From contig NZ_CP113054.1 of assembly GCF_026625605.1 (NCBI RefSeq), positions 62,001 to 126,000 of the forward strand: a DNA stretch of 64,000 nt, written 5' to 3'. Position numbers and translations under genes: made by a program. The first letter of the stretch is position 1, and the number at the start of each line of letters is the position of its first letter. Shown here one piece after another: positions 43,737-54,487 of the stretch. Origin of the DNA: Luteolibacter sp. SL250 (GTDB taxonomy: Bacteria; Verrucomicrobiota; Verrucomicrobiia; Verrucomicrobiales; Akkermansiaceae). The notes beneath the pieces were generated by a model. The model was not told the DNA's origin and did not search any database. It saw only the letters and a program-made list of their open reading frames with translations.

Positions 43737-44672
43737 ATGAAAAGATTGCTTACAATTTTTCTCGCATGCTCGGCCTCTTCTTACGCCGACCTGAAGCTCG
43801 AAAAATCGGAAGGTTCGATGAAGGTCACCGATGATGGGAAGCTCATCACCGAGTACCGCACGGACTGGAAGGTCCCCTATCTTTATCCGCTTCTTTCGCC
43901 CTCCGGCGCGAACCTGACCCGCCACTGGCCGACGAAGGAAGGCATCGCGGAGGAAGCGACCGACCACCCCCACCACCGATCCGTGTGGATGGGCCACGGC
44001 GCGGTCAACGGCGCGGACTTCTGGGCGATGAAGGGCGAGGGCAACCCGACCATCATCCACAAGGGATTCGAAGCGGAGACGAAGACCGCCGCCGACAGCG
44101 TCACCTTCACCGCGGACCTGGAATGGCAGGCACACGGGAAAAAGCTGATCGACGAGAAGCGCACCATCACCGTCCGCAAGATCAACGCCACCACCAGTGC
44201 GCTGGAGTTCACCTGCGCGCTGACCGCCGCGGAGGACGTCACCTTCGGCGACACGAAGGAAGGCATGTTCGCGTTCCGCATGGACCGGACGCTCCGCCTG
44301 AAGGGCAAGCAGGCGAAAGCCCACATCATCGACAGCAAGGGTGTCACCGACGCCGATACCTGGGGCAAACGCGCCGACTGGGTGGCCTACCACGGCCCGG
44401 ACGAGAAGGGTGAACCCGTCGTCGCCGCCCTGTTCGACCACCCGAAGAACTTCCGCTACCCGACCTACTGGCACGTGCGGGACTACGGTCTCGTTTCCGC
44501 CAACCCCTTCGGCATCCACGACTTCGAAGGCAAGAAGGACCAGCCCACCCTGGGCGACCACGCGCTGAAGAAGGGCGAATCCATGACCTTCCGCTACAGC
44601 ATCGTCGTCCACCACGGGGACCTGAAGTCCGCCGAGCTCGGCAAACTCTGGGAATCCTTCTCGAAAAACTGA
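43737..44672 (+). CDS. PmoA family protein (DUF6807), secreted
   Basis: A 311-residue protein with a signal peptide (MKRLLTIFLACSASSYA). It matches PmoA-like DUF6807 proteins: early KVPYLYPLLSPSGANLTRHW, DHPHHRSVWMGHGAVNGADF, HGKKLIDEKRTITV and C-terminal GDHALKKGESMTFRYSIVV. These are beta-sandwich proteins of unknown function found next to oxidoreductases and DUF1080 proteins in Planctomycetes and Verrucomicrobia, presumably handling carbohydrate derivatives. AGGAA five bases before ATG 43737 supports this start. The oxidoreductase gene follows after 36 bases, so an operon is likely. Confidence 0.88.
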   Translation: MKRLLTIFLACSASSYADLKLEKSEGSMKVTDDGKLITEYRTDWKVPYLYPLLSPSGANLTRHWPTKEGIAEEATDHPHHRSVWMGHGAVNGADFWAMKGEGNPTIIHKGFEAETKTAADSVTFTADLEWQAHGKKLIDEKRTITVRKINATTSALEFTCALTAAEDVTFGDTKEGMFAFRMDRTLRLKGKQAKAHIIDSKGVTDADTWGKRADWVAYHGPDEKGEPVVAALFDHPKNFRYPTYWHVRDYGLVSANPFGIHDFEGKKDQPTLGDHALKKGESMTFRYSIVVHHGDLKSAELGKLWESFSKN

Positions 44673-44708
44673 ACCCAACGCTCACAAACCCACCAAACCC
44701 GCACATCC

Positions 44709-46139
<1,431 letters not shown>

Positions 46140-46160
46140 GACGGTTCACGGATTCACAGG

Positions 46161-46193
46161 AAAAGCGGGCCGGGCAACCGGTCCGCTTTTTTC
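46161..46193 (+). terminator. Rho-independent terminator after the oxidoreductase gene
   Basis: AAAAGCGG-g-CCGG-gcaa-CCGG-t-CCGCTTTT with a following T-rich tract (TTTTTTCTTT), 21 bases after the stop. Confidence 0.92.
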
Positions 46194-46281
46194 TTTGGGG
46201 TCGCTTGGGGAAGAGGGCCTCCGCCACCGGAAAGCGGGGGAGAGCAGCCGCCCCTCCTGATGCCGCCGCGTTGACGGCGGA

Positions 46282-46638
46282 TCAGCGGGACTTCCAGTCC
46301 ACTTCCTTCGCGTCCGCCCAGAGCTCCTCGAGGGCGTAGAAGTCGCGCATTTCCTGGTGCATGACGTGGACCATGACATCGACGTAGTCGAGGACGACCC
46401 AGCGGGTGTCGGCCTTGCCTTCGGTGAAGGACGGGGTGTTGCCGTTGTTTTCCTCCACCACGGAGGCGATGTCCCGGATGACCGCACGCAGGTGGGGCAT
46501 GGAGTTGCCGGAGCAGACGATCATGTAGTCCGTCAGGTTGGATACGCCGCGCATGTCCCAGACGCGGATGTTCTCCGCCTGGATGCCGTCAGCCGCCTTC
46601 GCACACGCCAATGCCAATTCTTCTCCGTGGATCGCCAT
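46282..46638 (-). CDS. rsfS: Ribosome silencing factor RsfS
   Basis: A 118-residue Iojap/RsfS protein that binds ribosomal protein L14 and blocks subunit joining in starvation. Family landmarks: IRVWDMRGVSNLTDYMIVCS, a helical AVIRDIASVVEEN, RWVVLDYVDVMVHVMHQE and the C-terminal FYALEELWADA. ATG at 46638 (MAIHGEELALAC) is the family-like start. Divergent from the helicase gene; nadD, its usual neighbour, is not in the window. Confidence 0.93.
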   Translation of the reverse strand: MAIHGEELALACAKAADGIQAENIRVWDMRGVSNLTDYMIVCSGNSMPHLRAVIRDIASVVEENNGNTPSFTEGKADTRWVVLDYVDVMVHVMHQEMRDFYALEELWADAKEVDWKSR

Positions 46639-46648
46639 AATTTCCCTT

Positions 46649-46718
46649 CGCGGGACGGCCACCATAGCCAACGATGTCCCGCGCACCACCCTAAAAACGG
46701 CCCGTCGGAAGACGGCCG
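46649..46718. other. Two hairpins in the rsfS-helicase divergent region
   Basis: CGCGGGAC (46649-46656) pairs with GTCCCGCG (46676-46683), and CGGCC-c-GTC (46698-46706) pairs with GAC-GGCCG (46711-46718). Perfect or nearly perfect stems between two divergent starts; role unknown, possibly another repetitive palindrome or operators. Confidence 0.4.
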
Positions 46719-46733
46719 CCCCAGCGCCTCCTC

Positions 46734-49283
46734 ATGCCGTCCGCCCTTTCCACCGCAGATCTCCCGGAGAATCCGTCCCCGGATGACATCCTGAACGCCT
46801 TCCTCGACTTTCTCGCGGGGACCGGAACGGAGCCCTATGCCCACCAGGAGGAGGCCATCCTGGAGCTGTTCCAGGACAAGAATGTGATCCTCGACACACC
46901 CACCGGATCCGGGAAATCCCTCGTCGCGCTGGCCATGCAGTTCAAGTCGTTGGCGCAGGGCAGGCGGTCGTACTACACGGTGCCGATCAAGGCGTTGGCG
47001 AACGAGAAGTTCCTGTCGCTGTGCAACGTGCTGGGTCCGGAGAACGTGGGGCTGCTGACCGGGGACTCCACCGTGAACCCGAAGGCGCCCGTCCTCTGCT
47101 GCACGGCGGAGATCCTCTCGAACATCGCCCTCCGGGACGGGGCGGCGGCGCATGTGGACGACGTCATCATGGACGAGTTCCACTACTACGCGGACCACAG
47201 CCGCGGGGCCGCATGGCAGATCCCGCTGCTGACGCTGCCAAAGGCGCGCTTCCTGCTGATGTCCGCGACGCTGGGCGACTCCTCGTTTTTCTCAAAGCAG
47301 CTCACGGACCTGACCGGCGCACCCACGGTGCTGGTGCAGTCCGACCAACGGCCGGTGCCGCTGGAGTTCACCTACTCCACCACCCCGCTGGAGGAGATGG
47401 TGGCGGAGCTGGTGGACGGCGGCCGCGCGCCGGTCTATCTGGTCCACTTCACCCAGAACGCGTGCGCGGAGACCGCCCGCAACCTGCTCTCCACCAACTT
47501 CTGCACGAAGGAGGAGAAAACCGCCATCGCCCGCGCGCTGGATGCGGCGGACTTCCGCAGTCCCTATGGCCGGGAGCTTTCCAAGATCCTGCGCCATGGC
47601 GTGGGCATCCACCACGCCGGGTTGCTGCCGAAGTACCGCCTGCTGGTGGAGAAGCTGACCGCACGCGGCCTGCTGAAGGTGGTCTGCGGCACGGACACCC
47701 TGGGCGTGGGGGTGAACGTCCCCATCCGCACGGTCATGCTGACCGGCCTGTGCAAGTATGACGGACGCGGCACGAAGATCCTGGCCGTGCGGGATTTCCG
47801 CCAGATCGCGGGGCGCGCCGGCAGGCGTGGCTTCGACGACATCGGTTACGTGGTCTGCCAGGCCCCGGAGCACGTCATCGAGAACCTGAAGCTGGAGGAG
47901 AAGGCCAACGCGAACCCGAACAAGAAGAAGTCCTTCGTCAAACGGAAGCCGCCGGAGAAAGGCTACGTCCACTGGGAGGAGGCCACATTCCGCAAGCTCA
48001 TCACCTCGCCACCGGAGCCGCTGGTCTCCCGCTTCAACATCAACCACGGCATCCTGCTGAACGTGCTGTCACGGACGGAGGAGGATGGATGCGCCGCGTT
48101 GAAAAAGCTCATCACGGATTCCCATGAAACCCCGTCCCGCCAGCGCGCGCTGCGGAAGCAGGCGTTCACCCTTTTCCGGGGTCTCGTCGGCGCGAAGATC
48201 CTGCACATCCTGCCTCCGGCGAAGCGCACCGGCCCGCGCAAGGTCATCCTGGACATCGACCTGCCGGAGGACTTCTCCATCAACCACGCGCTCGGCCTGT
48301 GGCTGCTGGATGCCATCCCGCAGCTCGACCGCGAATCCGACGACTACGCGCTGGACGTCCTTTCCCTGATCGAGGCCATCCTTGAGAACCCGGACGCCGT
48401 CCTCCGCAAGCAGGTGGACCTGCTGAAGACGGAACTCATGGCCCAACTGAAGGACGAGGGCGTGGAATACGACGACCGCATCGCCCGGCTGGAGGAAGTG
48501 GAATGGCCGAAGCCCGGGAAGGAGTTCATCTACGCCACCTTCAACGAATTCAAGCTCCGGCACCCCTATCTGGCCAACGAGAACGTCCGTCCGAAGTGCG
48601 TGGCCCGCGAGATGGTGGCGAACTACCAATCCTTCGAGGACTACGTGAAGACCTACAAGCTGGAGCGCACGGAAGCGGTGCTGCTGCGCCACCTTTCCGA
48701 AGTCTACAAGGTGCTGTCCCAGACCGTCCCGGACCACCTGAAGACGGAGGCGCTGCATGAGGTGGAGTCCTTCCTCGAACTCATCGTCCGGCACACCGAC
48801 TCCAGCCTGCTGGACGAATGGGAAACGCTGAAAAACCCGGAAGCCGTGCAGGACCACTCCGCGGCGGAGGAAAAGCTCCGCGCGTTCAAGGCGAAGATCC
48901 CCTACACGAAGGACCAGCCCGCCTTCAGCCGCCAGCTCCGCAACCACCTCCTCACACTGGTCACCGCCCTGGCCCGCTACCAGACGGAGACCGCCCTCTC
49001 CCTGGTGGAACCGGCCGACTCCGATGGCAAGCCGTGGACCAATGAAAGGCTGCTGCGCCTGCTGGACCAATACCACGAAACCCACCCGCAGATCCGCCTG
49101 GACCCGGAGGCGCGCAACGCCCGCCACACCCACCTCGCGGAAGACGGCGCCACCATCCACCAGACGCTCATCGACCCGGACGATCTCAATGACTGGTGCC
49201 TGACCCTGACACTGGACCGGGCGAAATCGGACGAAATGCGGACGCCGGTGCTGATTCTGGAGTCCCTTCAAGCCATCGTTTGA
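46734..49283 (+). CDS. Ski2-like DEAD/DEAH-box helicase with DUF3516 C-terminal region
   Basis: An 849-residue superfamily 2 helicase. Motif I DTPTGSGKSLVALAMQ is near residue 57, Ia TVPIKALANEKF, II DEFHYY (DExH type), III SATLG, and VI QIAGRAGRRGFDD. The RGLLKVVCGTDTLGVGVNVP segment is typical of Ski2/Mtr4/HelY relatives. The C-terminal 450 residues match the DUF3516 arrangement found with actinobacterial and verrucomicrobial members. Such enzymes unwind RNA; substrate here is unknown. Start ATG 46734 gives MPSALSTADLPENPSPDD; an internal ATG is not supported. Confidence 0.9.
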   Translation: MPSALSTADLPENPSPDDILNAFLDFLAGTGTEPYAHQEEAILELFQDKNVILDTPTGSGKSLVALAMQFKSLAQGRRSYYTVPIKALANEKFLSLCNVLGPENVGLLTGDSTVNPKAPVLCCTAEILSNIALRDGAAAHVDDVIMDEFHYYADHSRGAAWQIPLLTLPKARFLLMSATLGDSSFFSKQLTDLTGAPTVLVQSDQRPVPLEFTYSTTPLEEMVAELVDGGRAPVYLVHFTQNACAETARNLLSTNFCTKEEKTAIARALDAADFRSPYGRELSKILRHGVGIHHAGLLPKYRLLVEKLTARGLLKVVCGTDTLGVGVNVPIRTVMLTGLCKYDGRGTKILAVRDFRQIAGRAGRRGFDDIGYVVCQAPEHVIENLKLEEKANANPNKKKSFVKRKPPEKGYVHWEEATFRKLITSPPEPLVSRFNINHGILLNVLSRTEEDGCAALKKLITDSHETPSRQRALRKQAFTLFRGLVGAKILHILPPAKRTGPRKVILDIDLPEDFSINHALGLWLLDAIPQLDRESDDYALDVLSLIEAILENPDAVLRKQVDLLKTELMAQLKDEGVEYDDRIARLEEVEWPKPGKEFIYATFNEFKLRHPYLANENVRPKCVAREMVANYQSFEDYVKTYKLERTEAVLLRHLSEVYKVLSQTVPDHLKTEALHEVESFLELIVRHTDSSLLDEWETLKNPEAVQDHSAAEEKLRAFKAKIPYTKDQPAFSRQLRNHLLTLVTALARYQTETALSLVEPADSDGKPWTNERLLRLLDQYHETHPQIRLDPEARNARHTHLAEDGATIHQTLIDPDDLNDWCLTLTLDRAKSDEMRTPVLILESLQAIV

Positions 49284-49376
49284 ACACCCACCTTCGTGTG
49301 ACCCTTCGGGGTTTGCACTGACCGGCCTCGTCCCGTGGGATTGGAAACCCAAAAACCAATCCCATTCTCCGAAGCC

Positions 49377-50352
49377 ATGAAAACCCACCTACGCCTTCTC
49401 ATTCCGCTTGTTTTCTCATCCACCGCCCCCCTCCACGCGGCCCTGCTGGTGTATGACGGATTCGACAGCACCGCCTACAAAGCGGTTCCAAGCGCCCAGG
49501 GCGGCGGATACAAGAATCCCGCCTCGGGCAACTCCGACGCGCTGTTCTACGACGACGACACCAACTACAAGGATGGTCCGGAGGGTTCGGAAGTGGGTCA
49601 GGCTCCATTCGTCCCCGGCTTTGCCGGAGCCTGGGACTATACCACGAACATCAGTTCGACGGTCTACGCGAGGCTGGAGGATTCCCAGTTGTCCTACACC
49701 GGACTGACCACCACCACAGGCCAGCTCAACCTTTTCCGCTCCGGGGGAGCCGGATCATCCAAAGGGTTCTCCCGCGCCTTTGATGTCGGCCCCAGCACGG
49801 CCTTCACCAACACCCTCTTCATCGGCGGTCTCATCTGGCGGACTGCGGAAACCTCATTCTACATGGATTTCAACATGACGAATGGATCAGACTCACGGAG
49901 CTTTGGCATGGACGTCATGGCGGATGGTTCCTCCAGGATGAACGGCTACGGCGCCGATACGGCGACTTCCGCAAGCCCGCAGTGGGCGACAGGAACGGCG
50001 GAGTAGCTTCGTCCTGAAGCTGGAGAACTCCGTCCTCGATGGAGGAACGAGCACCACCAACGGCGACCGGATGACGCTCTACATCAATCCGGACTTCAGC
50101 CTCGGAGATGCGAATCTCCCGGCCCTGGAGGTCGGCGACGAGAACTCCGGCTTCTTCGTAACCGGAAACTCCGGCTGGACCCTGGGCACCTTCAAGATGA
50201 CCAGCAACCTCTCGGACGCCGGCCAATCCGTGATCTTCGATGAATTCAAGATCGGCACGGAGTGGGCGGACATGGCGGATGTCATCCCGGAGCCGTCCAC
50301 CTCGCTTCTCGCGATGCTGCCGTTGCTCGGCGTCCTGCGCCGCAGGCGCTGA
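49377..50352 (+). pseudogene. PEP-CTERM protein interrupted by a frameshift
   Basis: ATG 49377 starts a signal peptide (MKTHLRLLIPLVFSSTAPLH) followed by a G/S/T/N-rich beta-type body, up to QWATGTAE, where TAG at 50004-50006 stops the frame. In the +1 frame the protein continues at once (SFVLKLENSVLDGG, LYINPDFSLGDAN) and ends with a PEP-CTERM signal (VIPEPSTSLLAMLPLLGVLR, then RRR). Dropping one base near 50000-50006 restores about 324 residues. It could be a true mutation, a sequence error or, less likely, +1 recoding. No catalytic motif. Confidence 0.75.
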
Positions 50353-50404
50353 GGCCATTTTGCCGCTGGCATCCGGCGCGGTTCCGGAGCTATGAAAAAG
50401 ACCG

Positions 50405-53400
50405 ATGGGAATCCCGCGCATCCTCTTCGCCGCATGGGCCATGGCCGCCCCGCTGCCGGCCACCGCGCTGGAGCGGCTGGCCAACGGCGGATTCGACCAA
50501 TGGAGCGGGGAGGCGCCGGACTCCTGGGAACGGCTCAGCGGATGCCTTGTGACTCCGGTCGGGATCGGGGACGGGAATCTCGCCGCGCGCCTCGGCTCCG
50601 GCGGCGCGTCCGCGACGCAGGCCCTCGCACAGACCGTCGCGCCCTTTGACGGACGTTTCCGCCTGTCCCTGATTTTCTCACAGGAAGCCCCGGCAGGCGG
50701 GCTGCGCGGGATGAATGTGAACCTCCGCGGTTCTTCCGAACCGATCCTGAGCCTGCGCTCGTCCCCGTCAGGGACCTTGGAAGCCTACGACGGCGCCTCT
50801 TCGGCATGGATGGCGGTCCCCGGGACAACGGGTGCCATCCAACCCTCCGTCTATGGCGACGGAAATCCCGGAAATGATTTCCTCTACCGTGTGGAGATCG
50901 AGGGGGATCCCGGCACGGGCACCTACACGATCCTGCTGGAAGACCAAAACCAAGGCACGGTGATCGCTTCCGCCACCAACCTCGCGTGGTGGCAGAGCGT
51001 CCCCACATCCTCCTCCGTCCGGGCGGTCCATCTGGAGAGGGGCAGGAGCGGCGCGGACTGGACGGCCCATGAAGTCTCGCTGGATGAGGTGGATGCGACC
51101 ACCCCCTTCACCGTCGATCCGGACCCTCCCCATCCTTTCCTGATCGTCTCGGAGGAAGAATACCCCGCCTGGAGGGAAAAGGCGCTCCGCGAACCATGGT
51201 CCGGCATGAAGGCGAAAGCGCTGCAAGCCGCGGCGACGCTCACCTATGACCCCGCCTTCAGCGGCTCCTACCGCAGCAAGGTCCTGGGATTGAAAACCGT
51301 GGTCTCCGCCTGCGCCCTCTCATCCATCCTCGACCCGGCGAACGCGGCCACCCACGCGGACAAAGCCGCCGCGGAGATGATCGCCGGTCTCACGGACATC
51401 CGCGATACCCGCGGAGCCGTCGGCGGGTGGGAGGCGAACACGCCCGTAGGCTCCACCCTTTTCTCCTGCATCCTCGCGCTGGATGTGCTGCACGCCCACA
51501 TCCCGGAAGCGACCCGGCTGCAGATCGAGGGCCTGGTCGGGCCATTGGCGAACTCGATCTCCGGTTGGAATCCCAGCCCGCAGTCGGTGCGCTGCCTCTG
51601 GGCGCTCTACCGGGGTGACGCCTCCGCCTACCATGCGAACGTGTCTTCCTACATGTCCGCCCTGCTGGACCTGTTCACGGATGACGGGGTGATGTTGGCC
51701 GGCCCCGGCTACGGAAATGCACGCCTCAACTACTTCGACCGGGAGCAGAAGCATGCCCTCACCGACATCCTCGCGCGCTTGGGAGCGATGGACACCTACC
51801 CGAACCGGAAGATCCAGCGTGTCTATGAATGGCTCTATGGCTCCGCCTACGGCCACCAGGGAGAGCTGCACGTCTTCGGAGACACGTCCGCCAACCGTCC
51901 GCTCTGGGGACCGCCCGGGGAATATCCGCAGGACTCCCCGACGGCCGCATACCGGGCCTGGAGGTACTCCGCCGCCGCCCAGACCTACGCGAACCGCCTG
52001 ATCGTCGATCCATCCCCCCAGCCGTCCTTGCTCGGCTACGCCCTCCTTGGCACGCCCACGCGTGATCTTCCGGCGGCCAACGCCCCGAGCCGGATCTTTC
52101 CCGATGGTGGTGCGTTCTTCCGCGAGAACACGGACGACCCCGGCGGCCTGTCCTCCGGCCTGCTCTGCCTCACGCGGTCGGAAGGCCACACGCACAAGGA
52201 GGTGAACTCCATCAGCCTCATCGGCCATGGAGAGCATCTGGTTAGCAACTCCGGATACGCCGGGGCGGGATCCGCTTCGCTCGGCTTCAGTTGGACCTAC
52301 ATCAACAACCGGGCGGTCAGCGGAAACACCGTGCTCATCGACTATCCCGTGTCGAATGCGGCGAACGCATCCGCCACCCGCGACCATGCTTCCAAATCCG
52401 GCGCGGGCATCGTCCGCGGGTTCACGGCGGAGGGCATCGACTACGCGGTGGGGGACTCCGGCAGCGCGATGGCCTCGGGCACCCACCAGCGGGGGATGGC
52501 CTTCATCCATCCGGACGCCGCTCTGGGCCTGCCCGGCCATTGGATCCTGTTCGACCGGGTGGTATCCGCGTCCGGCACCAACGCACAGATGGCGCTGCAT
52601 CCGTTTTCGGCGGACGTCACCACCGTCGATCCCGGGGCGGAATACCGCTGGTTCGTGCAACGGGACACCGGCACGGGCGCCTACCTGACCGTCCACCTGG
52701 CATCCCCTCCTTCCGGGGTCCAGCTCCTGGATGGCGTTTTCGCCAATCTCAATCCGGCGAAGAGTTTTGTGGGGAAGTTCCTCTACGCGACCTACCCGAT
52801 CCAGTCCGGCGGCGCCCATTTCGCCACGGTGCTGGTTCCCCGTGCCACGGCGGCCGGCGGTCCCGCCGCGACCCGTTCCAGCGGCGCGGGATACCACCGG
52901 ATGGATCTGGACTGGGGCACTGCGGAAGACCACATCCTGACGTCCGCGACGGCATCCGCGCCCCTTGCCTCGGGCAACATCACCTGGACCGGGACGGCAT
53001 GCCACGTCCGGACGGTGGCCGGTGTCACGGCGCGGTTCTTCATCGACAGGGGAACGGCGTTTTCGGCGGAAAATGTGTCCTTTTCCTCGTCCTCCCCGGC
53101 GGTGGCCGCGGGAACCTCCCAAGGACTGGTGGTCTCCACCGATTCTCCGGGGACGGTCTCCGTCAGGTGGCCCGGCGCATCATCCGCCTTTGTCGGCCAC
53201 TCCGTGGTGGCGGTGGCTGCGGACGGCGCGGGAACCATCACACTGCCATTGCCCGCCGGGGAGCACCGGATCCGGTTCGGCTCGGCGGCCCAACCATCCC
53301 TGAGGGTATCGAAACACCCCGACACCTCGGTCCTGTCGGCCGCAGGCCTCCTGCCCGGGAGGGCCTACCGCTACGAAGCCTCCGGAAACCTGACCGACTG

Positions 53401-53509
53401 GTCACTCCTGAAAGAAGGCATCGCGCCCACCGGGAGCGACATTTTCGCGGAGCCGGGACCGCACCCGGAGAGGCGGTTCTACCGCATCGTCCTTCCTCAA
53501 AATCCTTAA
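50405..53509 (+). CDS. Heparinase II/III-like polysaccharide lyase, secreted
   Basis: A 1034-residue exported protein. Signal MGIPRILFAAWAMAAPLPAT, an N-terminal beta-sandwich (about 25-230) like a carbohydrate-binding region, an alpha/alpha-barrel of the alginate-lyase type (about 255-560, beginning HPFLIVSEEEYPAWREKA and including SILDPANAATHADKAAAEMI), and a C-terminal beta-sandwich of the heparinase II/III kind starting near EGHTHKEVNSISLIGHGEHL, with the conserved histidine. The end (about 970-1034) resembles a SdbA/F5-like tail (RYEASGNLTDWSLLKEG). Substrate uncertain: uronic-acid polysaccharide by family. It follows the PEP-CTERM gene by 50 bases. Confidence 0.82.
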   Translation: MGIPRILFAAWAMAAPLPATALERLANGGFDQWSGEAPDSWERLSGCLVTPVGIGDGNLAARLGSGGASATQALAQTVAPFDGRFRLSLIFSQEAPAGGLRGMNVNLRGSSEPILSLRSSPSGTLEAYDGASSAWMAVPGTTGAIQPSVYGDGNPGNDFLYRVEIEGDPGTGTYTILLEDQNQGTVIASATNLAWWQSVPTSSSVRAVHLERGRSGADWTAHEVSLDEVDATTPFTVDPDPPHPFLIVSEEEYPAWREKALREPWSGMKAKALQAAATLTYDPAFSGSYRSKVLGLKTVVSACALSSILDPANAATHADKAAAEMIAGLTDIRDTRGAVGGWEANTPVGSTLFSCILALDVLHAHIPEATRLQIEGLVGPLANSISGWNPSPQSVRCLWALYRGDASAYHANVSSYMSALLDLFTDDGVMLAGPGYGNARLNYFDREQKHALTDILARLGAMDTYPNRKIQRVYEWLYGSAYGHQGELHVFGDTSANRPLWGPPGEYPQDSPTAAYRAWRYSAAAQTYANRLIVDPSPQPSLLGYALLGTPTRDLPAANAPSRIFPDGGAFFRENTDDPGGLSSGLLCLTRSEGHTHKEVNSISLIGHGEHLVSNSGYAGAGSASLGFSWTYINNRAVSGNTVLIDYPVSNAANASATRDHASKSGAGIVRGFTAEGIDYAVGDSGSAMASGTHQRGMAFIHPDAALGLPGHWILFDRVVSASGTNAQMALHPFSADVTTVDPGAEYRWFVQRDTGTGAYLTVHLASPPSGVQLLDGVFANLNPAKSFVGKFLYATYPIQSGGAHFATVLVPRATAAGGPAATRSSGAGYHRMDLDWGTAEDHILTSATASAPLASGNITWTGTACHVRTVAGVTARFFIDRGTAFSAENVSFSSSSPAVAAGTSQGLVVSTDSPGTVSVRWPGASSAFVGHSVVAVAADGAGTITLPLPAGEHRIRFGSAAQPSLRVSKHPDTSVLSAAGLLPGRAYRYEASGNLTDWSLLKEGIAPTGSDIFAEPGPHPERRFYRIVLPQNP

Positions 53510-53543
53510 TTGGTTTGCGTCAGGAAGATTCCCCGCTATCCGG

Positions 53544-54422
53544 GTGCGCGTGTCCGAGTTCACTGGCGCCATCCTGTTGCCCCTCATCGGTGCCGCCTTG
53601 CATCCCTTTCTGGGGGTGTTCATCCAGCGGTGCTCGCGGGGCGGGCTGGGGCTGACGCTGATCGTCGCGGTTTCCAACCTCATCACCGCCGCGATCTTCG
53701 CCGCCTACCTGAAGCCGCAGGGCGGATGGATGCTCCAGGGGAAGGACTGGCTGGCGGTGCTGAACGGCATCCTCTTTTTCATGGGCCAGTGGTTTTCCGC
53801 ACGCTCCCTGAAGGGCGGGGACCTGGCCGTCCACTCCTCCGCAATGGGGGTGAAGCTGATCATCGTGGCCACGCTGGCGACCGCCGTGGGGCTGGAAACT
53901 TCCCGCCCGTTCCTGATCCCCGCAGCGATCATGGCGTGCGTCTCCGTCTACATGGTGGCGGGTGGCACGCTGGCCGGTTGGCGGGAGCACGGGTCCACGG
54001 TGGGCTTCACCCTGCTGGCGTGCGTGTTCTTCGGGATCAATGACTTCATGACCGGCTGGCAGGCCCACCACATCGGCGGGCCGCGTTGGCTGGTCATCCT
54101 CTTCGCCACCGGCGGGGCACTGTCTCTGGGTCTGCTGTCTTTCCGCATCCCGCAGGTGAAGGCGCTGGCCCACAGCGGGAACGTGAAGTGGTTCCTCCTC
54201 GCGGCGGGGGTCACGCTCGGCGTGCAGGCGCTCATCGTGAACATCGCCTTCAGTGAGTTCCGCCAACCGACGCTCAGCAACGTGGCCTACAGCACCCGCG
54301 GGGTGATGGCGGTCATCTTCCTGTGGTGCCTGGGCCAGAGGAAGACCGGCGGCCTGTTCGCCAAGCAGATCGCGGGGGCCGTGCTGATGGTCATGGCCCT
54401 GATTCTGGCGCTGCAAAAGTAA
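53544..54422 (+). CDS. DMT/EamA-type transporter
   Basis: A 292-residue protein with about ten hydrophobic helices in two repeats, the EamA pattern (first LIGAALHPFLGVFIQRCSRG, second LLACVFFGINDFMTGWQAHH). Predicted inner-membrane exporter or permease for a small metabolite; substrate unknown. The start is GTG at 53544, with a second GTG at 53550 possible; no ATG fits the family start. No SD is obvious. The MFS gene follows after 65 bases on the same strand. Confidence 0.82.
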   Translation: MRVSEFTGAILLPLIGAALHPFLGVFIQRCSRGGLGLTLIVAVSNLITAAIFAAYLKPQGGWMLQGKDWLAVLNGILFFMGQWFSARSLKGGDLAVHSSAMGVKLIIVATLATAVGLETSRPFLIPAAIMACVSVYMVAGGTLAGWREHGSTVGFTLLACVFFGINDFMTGWQAHHIGGPRWLVILFATGGALSLGLLSFRIPQVKALAHSGNVKWFLLAAGVTLGVQALIVNIAFSEFRQPTLSNVAYSTRGVMAVIFLWCLGQRKTGGLFAKQIAGAVLMVMALILALQK

Positions 54423-54487
54423 CTTTCCGGCGACCATGCTTGCTTTGCGGCGGGTGCGGTGCGAGTAAATCGCACGCATTCAAACGG

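Noticed and set aside
49998-50010. Programmed +1 frameshifting at the PEP-CTERM stop codon
   Set aside because: GCG GAG TAG C lacks a known slippery or RF2-like context, and a second unrelated frameshift in the window favours mutation or sequence error. Not fully excluded.
51320-53122. 600-codon minus-strand open frame inside the heparinase-like gene
   Set aside because: Arginine/glycine-rich shadow without motifs.
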